NCBI RefSeq assembly: GCF_014174495.1
Contig: NZ_JACJHR010000033.1
Location: 1-64,000, forward strand
Length of the DNA stretch: 64,000 nucleotides
From: Amycolatopsis echigonensis
GTDB lineage: Bacteria; Actinomycetota; Actinomycetes; Mycobacteriales; Pseudonocardiaceae
Direction of reading: 5' to 3'
Shown here in pieces: positions 15,623-26,424 of the stretch. The translations under genes and the position numbers were made by a program. The notes under the pieces were generated by a model that saw only the letters and a program-made list of their open reading frames with translations, had not been told where the DNA came from and searched no databases. How positions within the stretch are numbered: the first letter of the stretch is position 1; the number at the start of each line of letters is the position of its first letter.

Positions 15623-16925
15623 CCTCACCCTCGCCGAAGCCTCCGCCGCGATCCGGGACCGGCGGGTGTCGCCCGTCGAGCTAGTCGAGGCCGTCCTGGC
15701 TCGCATCGACGAGGTAGAACCCCGGCTGCACGCGTACGTCGCGGTCGACGCAGATCGGGTCCGGGCCGAAGCGGCCGCGCTCGGGCAGATCCGCGGCCCG
15801 CTGCACGGCATCCCGATGGGCTTGAAGGACCTGATCGACGTCGCCGGAACCGCGACCACCGCCAGTTCCCAGGTCCGCGCCGGGCATCGCGCCGAACAAG
15901 ACAGCACCGTCGCCGCCCAGCTCAAGGCCGCCGGAGCAGTCCTCCTCGGCAAAACCCACACGCACGAGTTCGCCTACGGGCTCACGACTCCGCAGACGCA
16001 CAACGCCCGCAACCCCTCCCGCGTGGCCGGGGGATCGAGCGGCGGTTCCGCGGTAGCTGTCGCAGCAGGCGCCGCGACATTCGCCCTCGGCACCGACACC
16101 GGCGGTTCGATCCGGGTGCCCGCCGCGCTGAACGGAGTCGTCGGCCTCAAGCCGACCTACGGCCTCATCCCGCGCCACGGCGTGACGTCGCTGTCCTGGT
16201 CGCTGGACCACGTCGGCCCGATCACCCGCACCGTCGAGGACGCCGCGCTCGTGCTGTCTGTCTTGATTGGACAGTCGTTCCCGATCGGCGACGACCTGAC
16301 CGGCCTGCGCGTCGGAGTCCCCGGCAACTACTACTTCGACCACATCGACCCGACGGTGGAAGCCGCCGTTCGCGACGCCATCGACCGCCTCGCCGAGCTG
16401 GGGGCCGAGCTGGTCGACGTCGAAATCCCGCTGACGCGCTACCTCCAGGCAACGCACTGGGGCCTGATGGTTCCGGAAGCCACGGCGTATCACGAACAAA
16501 CCCTGCGCACGGTGCCCGGCCAGTACGCCGCCGACGTCCGGGTCCTGCTCGAAGCCGGTGAGCTGATGGGCGCGGGGGACTACCTGCGCGCACAACGCGC
16601 CCGCACCCTCATGCGCCAGGAATGGACTCGACTGTTCGAAGAGATCGACGTCCTCGCCGCGCCGACCGTTCCGATGACCGCCGTCCCTGCTGGTCAGGAA
16701 ACGGTCACCTGGTCCGATGGCACCGTCGAAGCGGTCTCGGACGCGTACGTGCGGCTGTCGGCCCCCGCGAACATCACCGGCGTACCGGCCTTGACGCTCC
16801 CGATCGGCGACGACCTCGACGGAATGCCGATCGGCCTGCAGCTCCTCGCCCGGCCGCACGGCGAGCAGGTGCTGCTGCGGACCGGACACGCACTCGAACG
16901 GACGCGCCTTAAAGTGGCACGGTGA
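15609..16925 (+). CDS. Amidase-signature family amidase (AtzE-like)
   Basis: 438 residues from ATG 15609. The Ser-cisSer-Lys triad is visible: Lys73 in GIPMGLKDLID, Ser144 in AGGSSGGSA, Ser168 in DTGGSIRVPAA; GVVGLKPTYG follows. It hydrolyses amide bonds in the cytosol. The overlapping AtzG-like gene suggests the AtzE branch (1-carboxybiuret type), though the real substrate may differ because no other cyanuric acid genes are present. An upstream ATG at 15588 exists but lacks a good ribosome binding site. Overlaps the TetR start by 4 bases, so regulator and enzyme are cotranscribed. Confidence 0.88.
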   Translation: MSLADLTLAEASAAIRDRRVSPVELVEAVLARIDEVEPRLHAYVAVDADRVRAEAAALGQIRGPLHGIPMGLKDLIDVAGTATTASSQVRAGHRAEQDSTVAAQLKAAGAVLLGKTHTHEFAYGLTTPQTHNARNPSRVAGGSSGGSAVAVAAGAATFALGTDTGGSIRVPAALNGVVGLKPTYGLIPRHGVTSLSWSLDHVGPITRTVEDAALVLSVLIGQSFPIGDDLTGLRVGVPGNYYFDHIDPTVEAAVRDAIDRLAELGAELVDVEIPLTRYLQATHWGLMVPEATAYHEQTLRTVPGQYAADVRVLLEAGELMGAGDYLRAQRARTLMRQEWTRLFEEIDVLAAPTVPMTAVPAGQETVTWSDGTVEAVSDAYVRLSAPANITGVPALTLPIGDDLDGMPIGLQLLARPHGEQVLLRTGHALERTRLKVAR

Positions 16926-17476
16926 GCCAGAAGCGGATGGTGCGTCCGGGCGGGCGCAGTGCGCGAGTCCAGGAATCGGTGCACGCCGCCGTCCGCGACC
17001 TGATCGCCGAATCGGGCCGGGACGCGCTGACCGTACCCCAGGTCGCGGCGCGGGCGGGCGTCACGCCGTCGACGATCTACCGGCGCTGGGGCGACCTGCA
17101 GGAACTCCTGTCGGACGTCGCGGTCGAACGGTTGCGCCCGGAAGCGCCGCCGGAGGACCACGGTTCGCTGGCCGCGGACCTGGCGGCGTGGACCGAGCTG
17201 TTCCTGGACGAAATGGCCTCTCCGGCGGGCCGCGCCTACATCCGCGACGCGCTGCTCGGCGATCCGGACGGCAGCAACGCCGGGCAATGCTCGGCGTACG
17301 CCGCTGACCAGGTGGAAGTCGTCCTGGCCAGGGCGGTCGCCCGGGGCGAGGCGGCCCCGCCGGCGGAGACGGTGATGGACCGGGTGGTGGCGCCGATCAT
17401 GTACCGGATCCTGTTCCGTCCGGAGGGGCTCGACGCCGCCTACGCCCGCCGGTTGGCGGCTGAGGTGCTGGCTTAG
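16922..17476 (+). CDS. TetR/AcrR-family regulator
   Basis: 184 residues from GTG 16922. The N-terminal helix-turn-helix reads ALTVPQVAARAGVTPSTIYRRWGDLQELLSDVA, canonical TetR. The C-terminal helices ending ILFRPEGLDAAYARRLAAEVLA form the ligand domain. As last gene of the amidase operon it probably represses its own operon and the divergent MBL gene through the inverted repeats at 15354-15396, sensing an amide or lactone substrate (inference). Its 3' end overlaps the convergent acetyltransferase gene by 4 bases. Confidence 0.87.
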   Translation: MSQKRMVRPGGRSARVQESVHAAVRDLIAESGRDALTVPQVAARAGVTPSTIYRRWGDLQELLSDVAVERLRPEAPPEDHGSLAADLAAWTELFLDEMASPAGRAYIRDALLGDPDGSNAGQCSAYAADQVEVVLARAVARGEAAPPAETVMDRVVAPIMYRILFRPEGLDAAYARRLAAEVLA

Positions 17477-18666
17477 AACCAGTGCACGCAGTGCGGCGCG
17501 CGATCCGACCGGAACAGCGCGTCCGCAAGCCCGGGCGCCTCGCCGTGGTGCGCCTGGATGTGCCCGGCCCGGATCAGCACGCTCGGCAGCGTCCCGCCGA
17601 GATAGATCGACCCGAGATCGCTCACGTCCAGCGACAGGTCCGGCGCGAGGTCCGTCCGCACGCACTCCGCCTTCCCGTCGCGCACCGTCAGCCGGTACCG
17701 GCCGTGCTCCTCCAGGAACGGGTCCGTCACGTCCAGGACCAGCGAACCGTCCGTGAACCAGCCTCGCGTGGTCAGGGCGCGCGGGATGTCCAGCAACCGC
17801 ACCCACAGCCAGTCCGTTTCGGCCGGCTCGCCCGCGCGCAGATCCGCCAACTGCCAGCGCAGCGGGTTCCCTGGCGGAAGGTGCTTGAACTCGATCTTCT
17901 TGACCAGGTCGTGCCCGAGCAGGTACTGGGTCAGCGAGGTGAAAGCGGCGTCGTCGACCGCGATGACCTCGTCGACCGTCAGGGTGTCGCCGTTGACCAG
18001 GTAGCTCGCGTACCCGTCCGCGGTGCCCTCGGCGTCCCGGTGCACGGCGAGGTACCGCGGCTCCGGGCCGGTCGGCGGATGTCCCGCGCCGAGCGCCCAC
18101 CAGCGGTGCGGTCGCGAAAGCGCGCCGGGCTGGGTGCGGCGGTAGCGGTCGTAGATCTCTTCCAGCAGCTCCGCGCAGTCGACGCGCCGAAGCAGTTCGA
18201 CGGAGCCGGTCGCGACCGCAGTGCCCCCGCGTGGTGCGGCGAAAGCGGAGCGGTGCCGTTCGACGGTCATCCGCTCCGTGTAAGTCGCTGGTCCGTAGCC
18301 GAAGCGCCGGTAGATCACCGCTTCGGAGCAGAGCAGGACGGACAGGAACTCTCCGCGGGCGCGAACGTCGGCGAGGTGCTCCTGCATCATCGCGCGGAGC
18401 ACTCCCTGCCGCCGGTGCGTCGGCAGCACGCCGACGGCGGTGACGCCCGCGGCGGGGGAGAGCACGTCGCCTGGCAGGGTGAGGTCGAAGGAGTACGCGC
18501 CGGTGGTGCCGACCGGTTTCCCGTCCGCCGCGTGGGCGATCAAGCTCCGTTCGCTCTCGAAAGCGCCCAGGATGCCGCTGCCCGCCGAGTCCGTCCAGTA
18601 GCGGCCGAACGCGGCCTGGACGGTGCTGAAGAAGAGCTCGTAGTCGTTGTTGTGCCGGATTTCCAT
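17473..18666 (-). CDS. Eis-family GNAT N-acetyltransferase
   Basis: 397 residues from ATG 18666, length typical of Eis proteins (~400). N-terminal GNAT domain with the acetyl-CoA loop TAVGVLPTHRRQGVLRAMM, then YRRFGYGPAT; a second GNAT-like fold in the middle (YLVNGDTLTVDEVIAV) and a C-terminal sterol-carrier-like domain (LVLDVTDPFLEEHGRYRLTV) ending with the free C-terminal Phe in CVHWF, which contributes to catalysis in Eis. Such enzymes acetylate amines of aminoglycosides and peptides at several positions. Encoded alone, 71 bases downstream of xdhC in the same direction. Confidence 0.85.
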   Translation of the reverse strand: MEIRHNNDYELFFSTVQAAFGRYWTDSAGSGILGAFESERSLIAHAADGKPVGTTGAYSFDLTLPGDVLSPAAGVTAVGVLPTHRRQGVLRAMMQEHLADVRARGEFLSVLLCSEAVIYRRFGYGPATYTERMTVERHRSAFAAPRGGTAVATGSVELLRRVDCAELLEEIYDRYRRTQPGALSRPHRWWALGAGHPPTGPEPRYLAVHRDAEGTADGYASYLVNGDTLTVDEVIAVDDAAFTSLTQYLLGHDLVKKIEFKHLPPGNPLRWQLADLRAGEPAETDWLWVRLLDIPRALTTRGWFTDGSLVLDVTDPFLEEHGRYRLTVRDGKAECVRTDLAPDLSLDVSDLGSIYLGGTLPSVLIRAGHIQAHHGEAPGLADALFRSDRAPHCVHWF

Positions 18667-18737
18667 GGCAGGAGGCCCCCAGGAGCTGACGGTGTCTCCC
18701 CGTATCCCAGTCGTGCTCCCGGGGGCAGGCAAGCGAT

Positions 18738-19562
18738 TTACGCCTGAAGGGCTCCCGGCTGGACCCGCGCCTGGAATTTCCGCAGCAGCGCCGCCGCGAC
18801 GCTCACCGCGATCACCGCCGGTTCCTTCCCGGTCAGGTCCGGGAGCCCGATGGGGGTCGTGATCCGGGACAGCGCCGCCTCGTCGTGGCCGAGGTCGGTC
18901 AGGCGTTTCCGGAACCGCGACCATTTCCCGGCGGACCCGATCAGGCCGACCGACCCGCACGTGCCGCTGCGCAGAGCCGCGTCGCACAGCGCGATGTCCT
19001 CGGCGTGGTCGTGCGTCATGATCAGCACGTGCGTGCCCGCGGGCAGCTCCGCGAGCACCGTCTCCGGCAGCAGCGGGACCTGGTGGACGTGCACGCTCGC
19101 CACCGCGTCGTCGAGCACGGCCAGCCGTTCCGCGGTCAGCTGCTCCGGCCGGCTGTCGATCAGGTGCAGCGAGACCTCGTGCCGGGCGAGCACCCGCGCC
19201 AGCTCCAGGCCGACGTGCCCGACCCCGAAGACCGCCACCGCCGGACGCACCGGAAGCGGCTCGAACAACAGCGTCATCGTCCCTCCGCAGCATTGCACGC
19301 CGTGCTGGTAAGGAGCCTTGTCGGACAGCGAAAGCGTTTGCAGCACCGGCGCGGTCGCGTTGTCCCGCAACAGTTCCCGGGCCCGGTCGATCGCGACCGC
19401 CTCGGCATTGCCGCCGCCGATCGTGCCGTGGCATTCCGAGGGGCCGACCACCATTTTCGCGCCGCCCTCGCGCGGGGTGTGCCCGCGCGAGGACGTCACG
19501 GTGACGAGCACGCCCGGCAGCCCCGCGTCCCGCAGGTGCTGGACCGCGCTGATCCAGTTCAT
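18738..19562 (-). CDS. xdhC: Xanthine dehydrogenase accessory protein XdhC
   Basis: 274 residues. N-terminal XdhC/CoxI domain: GVLVTVTSSRGHTPREGGAKMVV, CHGTIGGGNAE and HGVQCCGGTMTLLFEPL; C-terminal Rossmann domain with FGVGHVGLELARVLA and IMTHDHAEDIALCDAAL. XdhC binds, sulfurates and inserts the molybdenum cofactor into the large subunit of xanthine dehydrogenase. Its ATG overlaps the stop of xdhB by 4 bases, giving the order xdhA-xdhB-xdhC in one transcript. Confidence 0.92.
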   Translation of the reverse strand: MNWISAVQHLRDAGLPGVLVTVTSSRGHTPREGGAKMVVGPSECHGTIGGGNAEAVAIDRARELLRDNATAPVLQTLSLSDKAPYQHGVQCCGGTMTLLFEPLPVRPAVAVFGVGHVGLELARVLARHEVSLHLIDSRPEQLTAERLAVLDDAVASVHVHQVPLLPETVLAELPAGTHVLIMTHDHAEDIALCDAALRSGTCGSVGLIGSAGKWSRFRKRLTDLGHDEAALSRITTPIGLPDLTGKEPAVIAVSVAAALLRKFQARVQPGALQA

Positions 19563-21924
19563 GGCTGGCCCACCAGATCCGGCACCTGCGCTTCGATCTC
19601 CGGAGCGGCGGTGACGACGCGGTCGATCGCCCAGAACACGGCCTCCGGCGTCGCCGGAGAAGCCAGATCGACGCTTCGCCCGGGCTCTCCGAAGGCGGCG
19701 ACCGCCTGCCGCAACGCCTCCCGCACCGCGAAGGCCAGCATCAACGGCGGCTCGCCGACCGCCTTCGAGCCGTAGACCGCGCCTTCTTCCGCGGCGTCGG
19801 CCAGCAGCGTGACGTTGAATTCCTCCGGCATCTCCGACAGGCTCGGCAGCTTGTACGTGCTCGCCGCCTGGGTCGCGAGCCGTCCGCGAGACGGCCGGTC
19901 GGATTCGTCCCAGCGCAGGTCTTCCAGCGTCAGCCAGCCCATGCCCTGCACGAAGCCGCCCTCGATCTGGCCGATGTCGATCAGCGGGGACAGGCTGTCG
20001 CCGACGTCGTGCACGATGTCGACCCGCCGCGTCCGGTACGCGCCGGTGAAGTCGTCCACCTCGACCTCGGCCAGCGCCGCGCCGTAGGCGAAGTACTTGA
20101 ACGGCGATCCGCTCATCGTGGCGGAATCCCAGCTCAGCCCCTCGGTCCGGTAGTACCCGGCGGCCGACAGGTGCACCCGGTCGAAGTAGGCCGCGTGCAC
20201 GAGCTCGTCCCAGCCGATTTCCTCGCCGGAGGACGTGCGCGCGGCGCCGCGGACGATCCGGACGTCGCTTTCCGGGACTCCGAGCTTGCCCGCCGCGACG
20301 GCGACAAGCCGGTCGCGGATCTGCTCGCAGGCGTTCTTGACCGCACCGCCGTTGAGGTCCGCGCCCGAACTCGCCGCGGTGGCCGAGGTGTTCGGCACCT
20401 TGTCCGTCCGGGTCGGGGCCAGCCGCACCTTCTCCGGCGGCACGCCCAGCGCGGTCGCGGCCACCTGTAGCATCTTCGTGTGCAGGCCCTGGCCCATTTC
20501 GGTGCCGCCGTGGTTGATCAGCACCGAGCCGTCTTTGTAGACGTGCACCAGCGCGCCGGCCTGGTTGAACGCAGTGAGGTTGAAGGAAATCCCGAACTTC
20601 ACCGGCGTGATCGCGAGGCCGCGCTTGGCATGCGCGTGTTTCGCGTTGTACGCGGCGATCTCGGCCTGCCGACGTTCGGCGTCGCCCGAGTCCAGCAGCT
20701 GCTGCCAGATCCGGTGGAGGCGTTCCGGGTGCCGGACCGGCATCCCGTACGGCGTGTCCTGGCCTTCGGTGTAGAAGTTGCGCCGCCGCAGCTCAGCCGG
20801 GTCGATGCCGAGCAGCGGTGCGCAGCGGCCGAGGATGTCCTCGATCACCAGCATGCCCTGCGGCCCGCCGAAGCCGCGGAACGCGGTCTGCGACGTCTTG
20901 TTCGTCTTCGCGATCCGCCCCATCGCGCGGACGTGCGGAATCCAGTACGCGTTGTCGACGTGGCACAGCGCGCGGGCGAGCACCGGTTCGGACAGGTCGA
21001 GGCTCCAGCCGCCGTCCGCGGTCAGCACGACGTCGAGGGCCTGCAGCTTGCCGTCGGCGTCGAAACCGACGCTCCATTCGGCGCGGAAACCGTGCCGCTT
21101 GCCGGTCATCGTCATGTCCTGCGTGCGGGTGAGCCGCAGCCGCACCGGACGTCTGGTGAGCGTGGCTCCGAGCGCGGCGACGGCGGCGTACCCGTGCGGC
21201 TGCCATTCCTTGCCGCCGAACCCGCCGCCCATCCGCAGGCTCTGCACGGTGACCTCGTGGCTGTGCTTACCCAGCACGTGCGCCACGATGTCCTGCGTTT
21301 CCGACGGATGTTGCGTGCTGCTCTGCACGAAGACTTGGTCGGATTCGTCGACGTGGGCCAGTGCGCATTGGGTTTCCAGGTAGAAGTGCTCCTGGCCGGC
21401 GAAGTCGAACTCGCCGCGGAAAACGTGCGCCGAACTGGCCAGCGCCGGGTCGACGTCGCCGCGTGCCACCACCCGCGGCTCGCCCTGGAAACTGCCCGCG
21501 GCGATCGCTTCGCCGACTGTCACCAGCGACGGCAGCGCCTCGGTGTCCACCTCGACGGCCGCCGCGCCCAGCCGTGCCGCCTCCAGCGTCTCGCCGAGCA
21601 CCCAGCACACCGCGTGGCCGTAGAACATGACCTCGGACGGGAACAGCGGTTCGTCGTGGTGCACGCCGGAATCGTTGACGCCGGGGACGTCCGCCGCGGT
21701 GAGGACGCGAACCACGCCGGGTACGGCTTCGGCCGCTTCGGTGCGGATCGCGAGCACCTTCGCGTGGGCCTCGTTTACCTGTACGGGGTACGCGTGCAGC
21801 ACGTCCTTGGTGCGGGCGACGAGGTCGTCGGTGTACAACGCGGTGCCCCGGACATGCGCTGCGGCGGCTTCGTGCGGCCGGGCGATCCCGATGGACGGGC
21901 TTTCCGGGCGTTCGGACAAGGCGC

Positions 21925-21928
<4 letters not shown>
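19559..21928 (-). CDS. xdhB: Xanthine dehydrogenase molybdopterin-binding subunit XdhB
   Basis: 789 residues from ATG 21928, which overlaps the stop of xdhA (ATGA); longer reading upstream is antisense noise. Molybdenum hydroxylase motifs: GQEHFYLETQCALA, MGGGFGGKEWQPH, TAFRGFGGPQGML with the Arg/Phe pair near the active site, and the C-terminal KAVGEPPLMLAFAV that includes the conserved catalytic Glu. It oxidises hypoxanthine and xanthine at the Mo site and passes electrons to the Fe-S/FAD subunit XdhA. Purine salvage and degradation. Confidence 0.93.
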
Positions 21929-23349
<1,421 letters not shown>

Positions 23350-23731
23350 CGGAGTTCCTCTCGTCTTTTCTCGGCTGGGTCCACGGCCGCCGACGCGCCG
23401 GATCGGCGCGGGTCAGGGGACCGTGAAGAGTGGTCAGGCGGAGGCCTGACGGCACCGGGACCCGGGGTCCCGGGCGAGAGCGCGACCGAGCGGGGAGACC
23501 GCTCAGGGCCGCGTTGGCCAGCCGTGCGCGACGCGCCCCTTGTTCCAGGCGGACTGGCGCGTGCGCTGACGGAGGTCGGCGAGCTGTCCGGAAGTCAGAA
23601 GCACGCGCACCTCCTCGAGAGCGAACGGAACGGGCGGTGCGGGCGCACCGCCGTTGACGAAGCGTAACGCCGGGCGCAGGCGCAGACAAGGGCCGGCGTC
23701 GCCCGGACTGAGACCCACGACACACTTCCAG
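23350..23731. other. Divergent intergenic region with hairpins, no convincing gene
   Basis: About 440 bases separate xdhA (minus) and the copper-linked gene (plus). Two neighbouring inverted repeats are visible: GTCAGGC/GCCTGAC (23433-23450) and CCGGGACC/GGTCCCGG around 23455-23473. A 71-codon minus frame at 23503-23718 lacks a clear ribosome binding site and recognisable pattern. The right end carries the CsoR-like operator. Confidence 0.45.
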
Positions 23732-23748
23732 ATACCCCCTAGGGGTAT
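23732..23748 (+). promoter_or_regulatory. CsoR-like copper operator overlapping a -10 box
   Basis: ATACCCC-CTA-GGGGTAT is a 7-base inverted repeat with a 3-base centre, matching the ATACCCC...GGGGTAT pattern known for actinobacterial CsoR sites. It is continued by TATAAAGT, a probable -10. The next gene starts at 23787. Copper-responsive derepression is inferred from the motif alone; no csoR gene lies in the window. Confidence 0.65.
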
Positions 23749-23786
23749 AAAGTTCGTGCCGTCGAGAACGAGCGAAGGAGAAACCG

Positions 23787-24491
23787 ATGAACGTCAACGG
23801 CACCGCACTTTCGGCCGGCGAGGTCCAGCTCGGCGTGGTGCACGCCCCCGCTCGCGCGGGGCAGGACGGCGAGCTTTCGTTCACCGTCGCCACCGCCGGT
23901 GGACAACCGGTCACCAAATACGAGGAGGCGCACGGCAAGCAGTTACACCTGATCGTGGTTCGCACCGACGGCGCGCACTTCCGGCACCGTCATCCGGTGC
24001 TCGACCCGGAGACCGGCGTATGGACGATCCCCTGGACGTGGGACGCGGCGGGCACCTACCGGGTCTTCACCGATCTGACCCCGGCGGGCGGCGAGAGCGT
24101 CACGCTGTCGCGCACGGTCGAGGTGGCCGGTGACTACCAGCCGCAGGCCCCGGAACCGGTCGCGAAGAGCGTGGTCGACGGCTACGAGGTGACCCTCGAA
24201 GGCACGCTCGCGGCCGGCGCCGGAACGATGCTGACCGCCCGCGTGACCCGCGACGGACAGCCGGTCACCGATCTGGAGCCGTATCTGGGGTCGTTCGGGC
24301 ATCTGGTCGCGCTGCGCCAGGGCGACCTCGCTTACCTGCACATCCACGCGCTCGCCGACGGGAAGCCCGGGCCGGAGATCCGCTTCCACGCCGAAGCCCC
24401 GACGACCGGCCGGTACCTGCTGTACCTGGACTTCCAGGCCGAGGGCGTCGTGCGTACCGCGGCGTTCGTCCTCGACGCCGGACTCGCCTGA
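23787..24491 (+). CDS. Cytosolic His-rich beta-sandwich protein, probably copper-linked
   Basis: 234 residues, ATG 23787 behind GAAGGAG. No signal peptide or membrane helix. Two similar halves: residues ~10-110 (PARAGQDGELSFTV, HGKQLHLIVVRTDGAHFRHRHPVLD, AGTYRVFTDLTP) and ~125-230 (GTMLTARVTRDGQ, SFGHLVALRQGDLAYLHIHA, TTGRYLLYLDFQ). Each half looks like an Ig/cupredoxin-like sandwich with clustered His that could bind a metal. It resembles proteins seen beside copper-resistance genes in actinobacteria; exact function not known. The upstream CsoR-like site supports copper induction. An MFS exporter follows after 52 bases. Confidence 0.6.
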   Translation: MNVNGTALSAGEVQLGVVHAPARAGQDGELSFTVATAGGQPVTKYEEAHGKQLHLIVVRTDGAHFRHRHPVLDPETGVWTIPWTWDAAGTYRVFTDLTPAGGESVTLSRTVEVAGDYQPQAPEPVAKSVVDGYEVTLEGTLAAGAGTMLTARVTRDGQPVTDLEPYLGSFGHLVALRQGDLAYLHIHALADGKPGPEIRFHAEAPTTGRYLLYLDFQAEGVVRTAAFVLDAGLA

Positions 24492-24543
24492 GCCGCCGGA
24501 TGCCGTGCTGCTGCCGTTCCCCTTGAAGAGAAAGCGAAAAACG

Positions 24544-25944
24544 ATGACTACCGCACAAGAAACCCGGCCGAACACCCTCCGCTGGTGGGCGCTCGGGCTG
24601 ATCGCCCTGGCCCAGTTCATGGTGATCATGGACACCTCGATCATCGGCGTCGCACTGCCGCGCATGCGCGACGCCCTCGGCTTCACGCCCAGCACCCTGT
24701 CCTGGGTCTTCAACGCTTACGTGATCGCCTTCGGCGGCTTGCTGCTGCTCGGCGGGCGACTATCGGATTTGTTCGGCGCCAGAAGGCTTTTCGCCGCTGG
24801 GTGGGCCATTCTCCTGGCCGGTTCGGTGCTCGCCGGAGCCGCGGGGAACGTGCCGGTCGAACTCGCCGGCCGGGTCGTACAGGGCGCGGGAGCCGCGCTC
24901 ATCGCCCCGTCCGCGCTGACGTTGTTGATGATGCTCTTCGGCAGCAATCCGAAGGAACTCACCAAAGCCCTGGCACTGTACGGCGCGGCGGCTCCGGCCG
25001 GCGGTACCGCGGGGGTGTTCCTCGGCGGAGTGATCACCGAGTACCTGTCGTGGCCGTGGGTGTTCTACCTGAACGTGCCGATCGCGCTGCTCGCCCTGTT
25101 CGCGACTCGGGCCGTCCTGCCTGGGGGAGCGGCGGGAACCCGCGGCGCCGTCGACGTCCTCGGCGCGCTGACTGTCACCCTCGGCTTGGGCACGCTGGTG
25201 TACGGGATTGTCCGCGCTCCGGAAGCGGGCTGGGCGGCCGCGGAAACCTGGATCGCGCTCGGTGCCGGTTTCGTCTTGCTGGCCGGTTTCGTGGTGCGGC
25301 AAGCGAAAGCACGCACTCCGCTGATGCGGTTGTCGATTTTCCGCGCTCCCCGGCTCGGCGCTGCGAACCTGGCGCAGGTTTTCCTGGGTGCGGCGTGGAT
25401 TCCGATGTGGTTCTTCCTGAACCTCTACCTGCAGCAGGTGCTCGGCTTCCGCGCCTTCCCGGCCGGCGCCGCGCTGCTGCCGATGACCGCGCTGATCATG
25501 CTGGGAATGATCGCGCTGGCCCCGCGGGTGATCGGCCGGTTCGGCCCGAAGCCGCCGATCGTCGCCGGACTGCTCTTGCTGGCGGCCGGACTGGGCTGGC
25601 TCGCGCTGGTGCGCGCGGACGGCAGCTTCTGGGTCGACGTCCTGCCCGCGTCGCTCGTCGCGGCGCTGGGGATGTCGCTGGCGTTCATCCCGTCGCTCAG
25701 CACGGCGATTTCCGCGGCCCGGCCGGAAGAAGGCGGGCTCGCGTCGGGCATCGTGAACACCGGCTACCAGGTGGGTTCGGCGCTGGGGCTGGCCGTGATG
25801 ACCGCGCTGGCGGCGGCTTCGGGCGCGGGTGCGCTCGGCGACCCGGCGGCGTTGACCAGCGGCTACTCGGTCGCCTTCGTCGGCTCCGCGGCGATCGCGC
25901 TCGTCGGCGCCGGCCTCGCGGCGCTCACCTTCCGCCGCCGGTAA
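24544..25944 (+). CDS. MFS drug:H+ antiporter, DHA2 (14-helix) type
   Basis: 466 residues from ATG 24544, behind GAAGAGAAAG; the 13 codons upstream are not needed. Typical DHA2 features: helix 1 LIALAQFMVIMDTSIIGVALPRM (motif D), LGGRLSDLFGARR in loop 2-3 (motif A), WRVVQ-like RVVQGAGAALIAPSAL and LGGVITEYLSWPWVFYLNVP (motif C region). About 14 hydrophobic segments. It probably exports a drug or toxic metabolite. Whether it belongs with the copper-linked gene functionally or only shares its transcript is unclear. Ends at a dispersed terminator repeat. Confidence 0.85.
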   Translation: MTTAQETRPNTLRWWALGLIALAQFMVIMDTSIIGVALPRMRDALGFTPSTLSWVFNAYVIAFGGLLLLGGRLSDLFGARRLFAAGWAILLAGSVLAGAAGNVPVELAGRVVQGAGAALIAPSALTLLMMLFGSNPKELTKALALYGAAAPAGGTAGVFLGGVITEYLSWPWVFYLNVPIALLALFATRAVLPGGAAGTRGAVDVLGALTVTLGLGTLVYGIVRAPEAGWAAAETWIALGAGFVLLAGFVVRQAKARTPLMRLSIFRAPRLGAANLAQVFLGAAWIPMWFFLNLYLQQVLGFRAFPAGAALLPMTALIMLGMIALAPRVIGRFGPKPPIVAGLLLLAAGLGWLALVRADGSFWVDVLPASLVAALGMSLAFIPSLSTAISAARPEEGGLASGIVNTGYQVGSALGLAVMTALAAASGAGALGDPAALTSGYSVAFVGSAAIALVGAGLAALTFRRR

Positions 25945-25946
25945 GT

Positions 25947-25997
25947 CCGTGAAGGACTCCTTGCGGGAACCAGATTCCCGCAAGGAGTCCTTCACGG
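25947..25997. terminator. Dispersed palindromic repeat acting as bidirectional terminator (copy 2)
   Basis: CCGTGAAGGACTCCTTGCGGGAA and its exact complement pair across a 5-base loop, between the convergent MFS and DUF2871 genes. The outer 15 bases are identical to the copy at 14425-14469. Confidence 0.8.
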
Positions 25998-26001
25998 TAC
26001 G

Positions 26002-26424
26002 TCAGGCTTTCGTCTCGGCGGGCTTCCAGATCCGGCCGTGCAGGCCGACGAACAGCAGGACGAACGCCACCGTCAGCAGGATGTGCCCCAGCCCGGCGAT
26101 CCCGGCGATCGCCGCGCCGGATTCCTTGCCCAGCACGGTGAGCGTGCCGTGCACGACCATTCCGCCGACCGTGATCAGCATCCCGGCGTGGTAAATCCAG
26201 AAGAACGGCGCGAACGACCTCGTCTCCGAGAGCGCGAACACCTTGTCCAGCACCAGGACGATCAGGAACACCAGCGTCCCGAGCGCGAGCAGGTGGGTGT
26301 GCACAATGGACAGCTGGGTGTCGCCGGTGAAGTTCCTCGCCTTGGTCAGCTCGCGGTAGTAGAGCCCGCCGAGCAGGCCGAGGATCGTGTAGATCGCGGC
26401 GGCCCAGTAGATCTTCTTCGTCAT
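26002..26424 (-). CDS. DUF2871 four-helix membrane protein
   Basis: 140 residues with four hydrophobic helices: IYWAAAIYTILGLLGGLYY, THLLALGTLVFLIVLVLDKVF, FFWIYHAGMLITVGGMVVHG and GHILLTVAFVLLFVGLHG. Several His and Tyr within helices (HTHLL, WIYHAG, HILL) recall haem or quinone-binding bundles, but binding is not shown. DUF2871 proteins have no established role. The ATG overlaps the stop of the ABC ATPase gene by 4 bases, so it is made with the exporter. Confidence 0.75.
   Translation of the reverse strand: MTKKIYWAAAIYTILGLLGGLYYRELTKARNFTGDTQLSIVHTHLLALGTLVFLIVLVLDKVFALSETRSFAPFFWIYHAGMLITVGGMVVHGTLTVLGKESGAAIAGIAGLGHILLTVAFVLLFVGLHGRIWKPAETKA

Noticed and set aside
17473..19434. 653-codon minus frame as one long acetyltransferase
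   Set aside because: The first ~256 codons are antisense/frame-shadow of xdhC; ATG 18666 gives the normal Eis length.
23503..23718. 71-codon minus-strand frame upstream of xdhA
   Set aside because: No ribosome binding site, no recognisable pattern, and overlapping equally long frames on the other strand; probably non-coding.
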